The notes under the pieces are model-generated. The model worked only from the letters and a program-made list of their open reading frames with translations. It was not told where the DNA came from and did no database searches. The position numbers and the translations under genes are program-made. A stretch of 15,817 nt of DNA. It comes from an uncultured Bacteroides sp. (GTDB lineage: Bacteria > Bacteroidota > Bacteroidia > Bacteroidales > Bacteroidaceae). Location of the stretch: contig CABROZ010000051.1 of assembly GCA_902472795.1 (NCBI GenBank), positions 1-15,817 on the forward strand, in the 5' to 3' direction. This document shows positions 14,303 to 15,817 of this stretch, piece by piece. The number at the start of each line of letters is the position of its first letter. The stretch's first letter is position 1.

Positions 14303-15742
14303 ATGGATTATTCTCAATTCCTATTGATGAAAGAAGAGCTTTCGCTGATAGCAGTCATTGTGATACTGTTCATAGCCGACCTCTTCATGAGCCCCGACGC
14401 ACATAAGGAAGGCGGGAAGCCGGTGCTGAACACCATGCTGCCGGTTGTTCTGCTGACCATCCATACAGTGATAACCATTGTCCCCGGACCGGTAGCCGAC
14501 GCTTTCGGAGGAATGTACCATAACTCACCCATCCAGCACATCATGAAGTCCATCCTCAGCATCGGTACGCTGATTGTCTTCCTGATGGGTCACGAGTGGA
14601 TGAAACTGCCCGACACCGTCATCAAGCAGGGCGAGTTCTACTTCCTGACGCTGAGTACGCTGCTGGGTATGTACCTGATGATCTCGGCCGGACACTTCCT
14701 GATGTTCTTCATCGGACTGGAGACTGCCAGTGTGCCGATGGCTGCCTTAGTGGCCTTCGACAAGTACCGCCACTATTCGGCCGAAGCCGGTGCCAAATAC
14801 ATTCTGACCGCCCTGTTTGCCAGCGGCCTGCTGCTCTACGGCATTTCGCTGATCTACGGTACGGTAGGTACGCTCTACTTCGAAGACATTCCTGCTCATC
14901 TGGAGGGTAACCCCATGCAGGTGATGGCTTTCGTATTCTTCTTTGCCGGCATGGGCTTCAAGATTTCGCTGGTTCCCTTCCACCTGTGGACAGCCGACGT
15001 TTACCAGGGAGCACCGAGTACGGTAACCGCCTACCTCAGTGTCATCTCGAAAGGTGCCGCAGCATTCGTGCTGATGACCACCGTATTCAAGGTATTCGCC
15101 CCCATGGTTGACCAATGGCAGGAAGCCCTCTACTGGGTCATCATCGCCTCCATCACCGTGGCCAACCTCTTTGCCCTCCGCCAGGAGAACCTGAAGCGTC
15201 TGATGGCCTTCTCCAGTATCTCGCAAGCGGGCTACATCATGCTGGGTGTCATCAGTGGCACGGCGCAGGGTATGACGGCACTGGTTTACTACGTGCTCAT
15301 CTACATGTTTGCCAACCTCAGTGTGTTTGCCATCATCACCATTGTGGCCATCCGTGCACACAAGTTCACGCTGACCGACTATAACGGCCTGTACAGCACC
15401 AATCCGCGTCTGGCCTTCCTGATGACGCTGGCTCTATTCTCGCTGGCCGGCATTCCGCCGTTCGCAGGTTTCTTCTCGAAGTTCTTCATCTTCGCTGCCG
15501 CTTTCCATAGCGGTTTCCACCTGCTGGTATTCATTGCCTTGCTCAATACGGTCATCTCACTGTTCTACTACCTGAAGATCGTTAAGGCCATGTACATCAA
15601 CAAGAGCGACGAACCGATTGCCACCTTCCGCAGCGACAACTACACCCGTGCCGCCCTGCTCATCTGTACGCTGGGTATCACCGTGCTTAGCATCGTCAGC
15701 GCCACATACGAGTCGATTGGCAACTATGCCTTCGGCATGTAA
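14303..15742 (+). CDS. nuoN: complex I antiporter-like subunit NuoN
   Basis: This antiporter-like proton-pumping subunit lies next to NuoK and the E-channel. It has 479 residues, close to E. coli NuoN. The key charged residues are present: Glu140 in IGLETASVPMAAL (TM5), Lys220 in MGFKISLVPFHLW (TM7), Lys250 in SVISKGAAAF (TM8) and Lys393 in FFSKFFIF (TM12). WTADVYQGAPSTVTAYLS (229-246) and FSSISQAGYIMLG (303-315) are strong family signatures. DKYRHYSAEAGAKY (153-166) follows TM5, as in other NuoN proteins. It is the last recognisable gene of the cluster. The stop at 15740-15742 is followed by AT-rich sequence and a palindrome. Confidence 0.96.
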   Translation: MDYSQFLLMKEELSLIAVIVILFIADLFMSPDAHKEGGKPVLNTMLPVVLLTIHTVITIVPGPVADAFGGMYHNSPIQHIMKSILSIGTLIVFLMGHEWMKLPDTVIKQGEFYFLTLSTLLGMYLMISAGHFLMFFIGLETASVPMAALVAFDKYRHYSAEAGAKYILTALFASGLLLYGISLIYGTVGTLYFEDIPAHLEGNPMQVMAFVFFFAGMGFKISLVPFHLWTADVYQGAPSTVTAYLSVISKGAAAFVLMTTVFKVFAPMVDQWQEALYWVIIASITVANLFALRQENLKRLMAFSSISQAGYIMLGVISGTAQGMTALVYYVLIYMFANLSVFAIITIVAIRAHKFTLTDYNGLYSTNPRLAFLMTLALFSLAGIPPFAGFFSKFFIFAAAFHSGFHLLVFIALLNTVISLFYYLKIVKAMYINKSDEPIATFRSDNYTRAALLICTLGITVLSIVSATYESIGNYAFGM

Positions 15743-15778
15743 AAAAGGTGTTAACCGGATAAAAAAGTATCTGAAACT

Positions 15779-15817
15779 CTCCTCCTTCTGGAAGGAGGAG
15801 TACCCGAAGGGGGAGGT
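15779..15817. repeat. GC-rich palindrome after nuoN, likely dispersed intergenic repeat (cut by window edge)
   Basis: CTCCTCCTTC (15779-15788), TG, then GAAGGAGGAG (15791-15800) form a perfect 10-bp stem; the two bases between mean that the top pair probably opens to a 4-base loop. TACCC and then GAAGGGGGAGG (15806-15816) follow. That last block can also pair with the first arm using G-U or single mismatches, so two alternative hairpins are possible. No U-tract is visible before the edge, so an intrinsic terminator is not shown, although it may act at the 3' end of the nuo mRNA. From memory it resembles palindromic repeats common between Bacteroides genes; that cannot be verified here. Confidence 0.5.

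Noticed and set aside
1..15817. CRISPR arrays, tRNA or rRNA genes, insertion sequences, toxin-antitoxin or phage genes
   Set aside because: No spaced repeats, cloverleaf-like sequence, transposase motif or defence-type domains were seen on either strand; the window is housekeeping in character.

Overview
The window reads as a chromosomal segment of a Bacteroidales bacterium, most likely Bacteroidaceae (Bacteroides or Phocaeicola-like). The basis is the sequence style of every protein, -7 promoter boxes of the TAnnTTTG type instead of TATAAT, A-rich leaders in place of Shine-Dalgarno sites before most starts, and a complex I locus without nuoE, nuoF and nuoG. That is a family-level inference; no species is claimed. 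All convincing genes are on the plus strand and coding density is high.

Layout: (1) Bases 1-313 hold the possible tail of an upstream reading frame (ends at 122) and a leader with candidate promoter boxes. (2) Bases 314-5003 form a tight unit dxs-trkA-trkH, with a 4-base overlap at dxs/trkA and a 1-base overlap at trkA/trkH. Dxs makes the first intermediate of the MEP isoprenoid pathway; TrkA and TrkH form a K+ uptake channel and its cytoplasmic NAD-binding regulator. (3) Bases 5004-5636 hold a small exported protein of unknown function with its own Bacteroides-type -7 box, then a hairpin and a second -7-like box. (4) Bases 5637-15742 hold ten genes, nuoA-nuoB-nuoCD-nuoH-nuoI-nuoJ-nuoK-nuoL-nuoM-nuoN, for eleven complex I subunits (C and D are fused). 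(5) The right edge carries a 10-bp-stem palindrome that resembles a dispersed intergenic repeat.

The nuo genes encode the complete quinone-reducing and proton-pumping parts of complex I: N2 cluster (NuoB), two 4Fe-4S clusters (NuoI), the quinone site (NuoCD, NuoH, NuoA), the E-channel region (NuoA/H/J/K) and the antiporter-like chain (NuoL/M/N). The NADH dehydrogenase module is absent, so electrons probably enter through NuoI from ferredoxin or an unknown partner.

The most interesting protein-level detail is in NuoM. The TM7 lysine that NuoL (Lys232) and NuoN (Lys220) retain is a leucine (Leu223), while a histidine appears in TM8 at the place where NuoL has His257. The rest is largely ordinary housekeeping sequence. 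I did not find a clear new defence, mobile or biosynthetic system.
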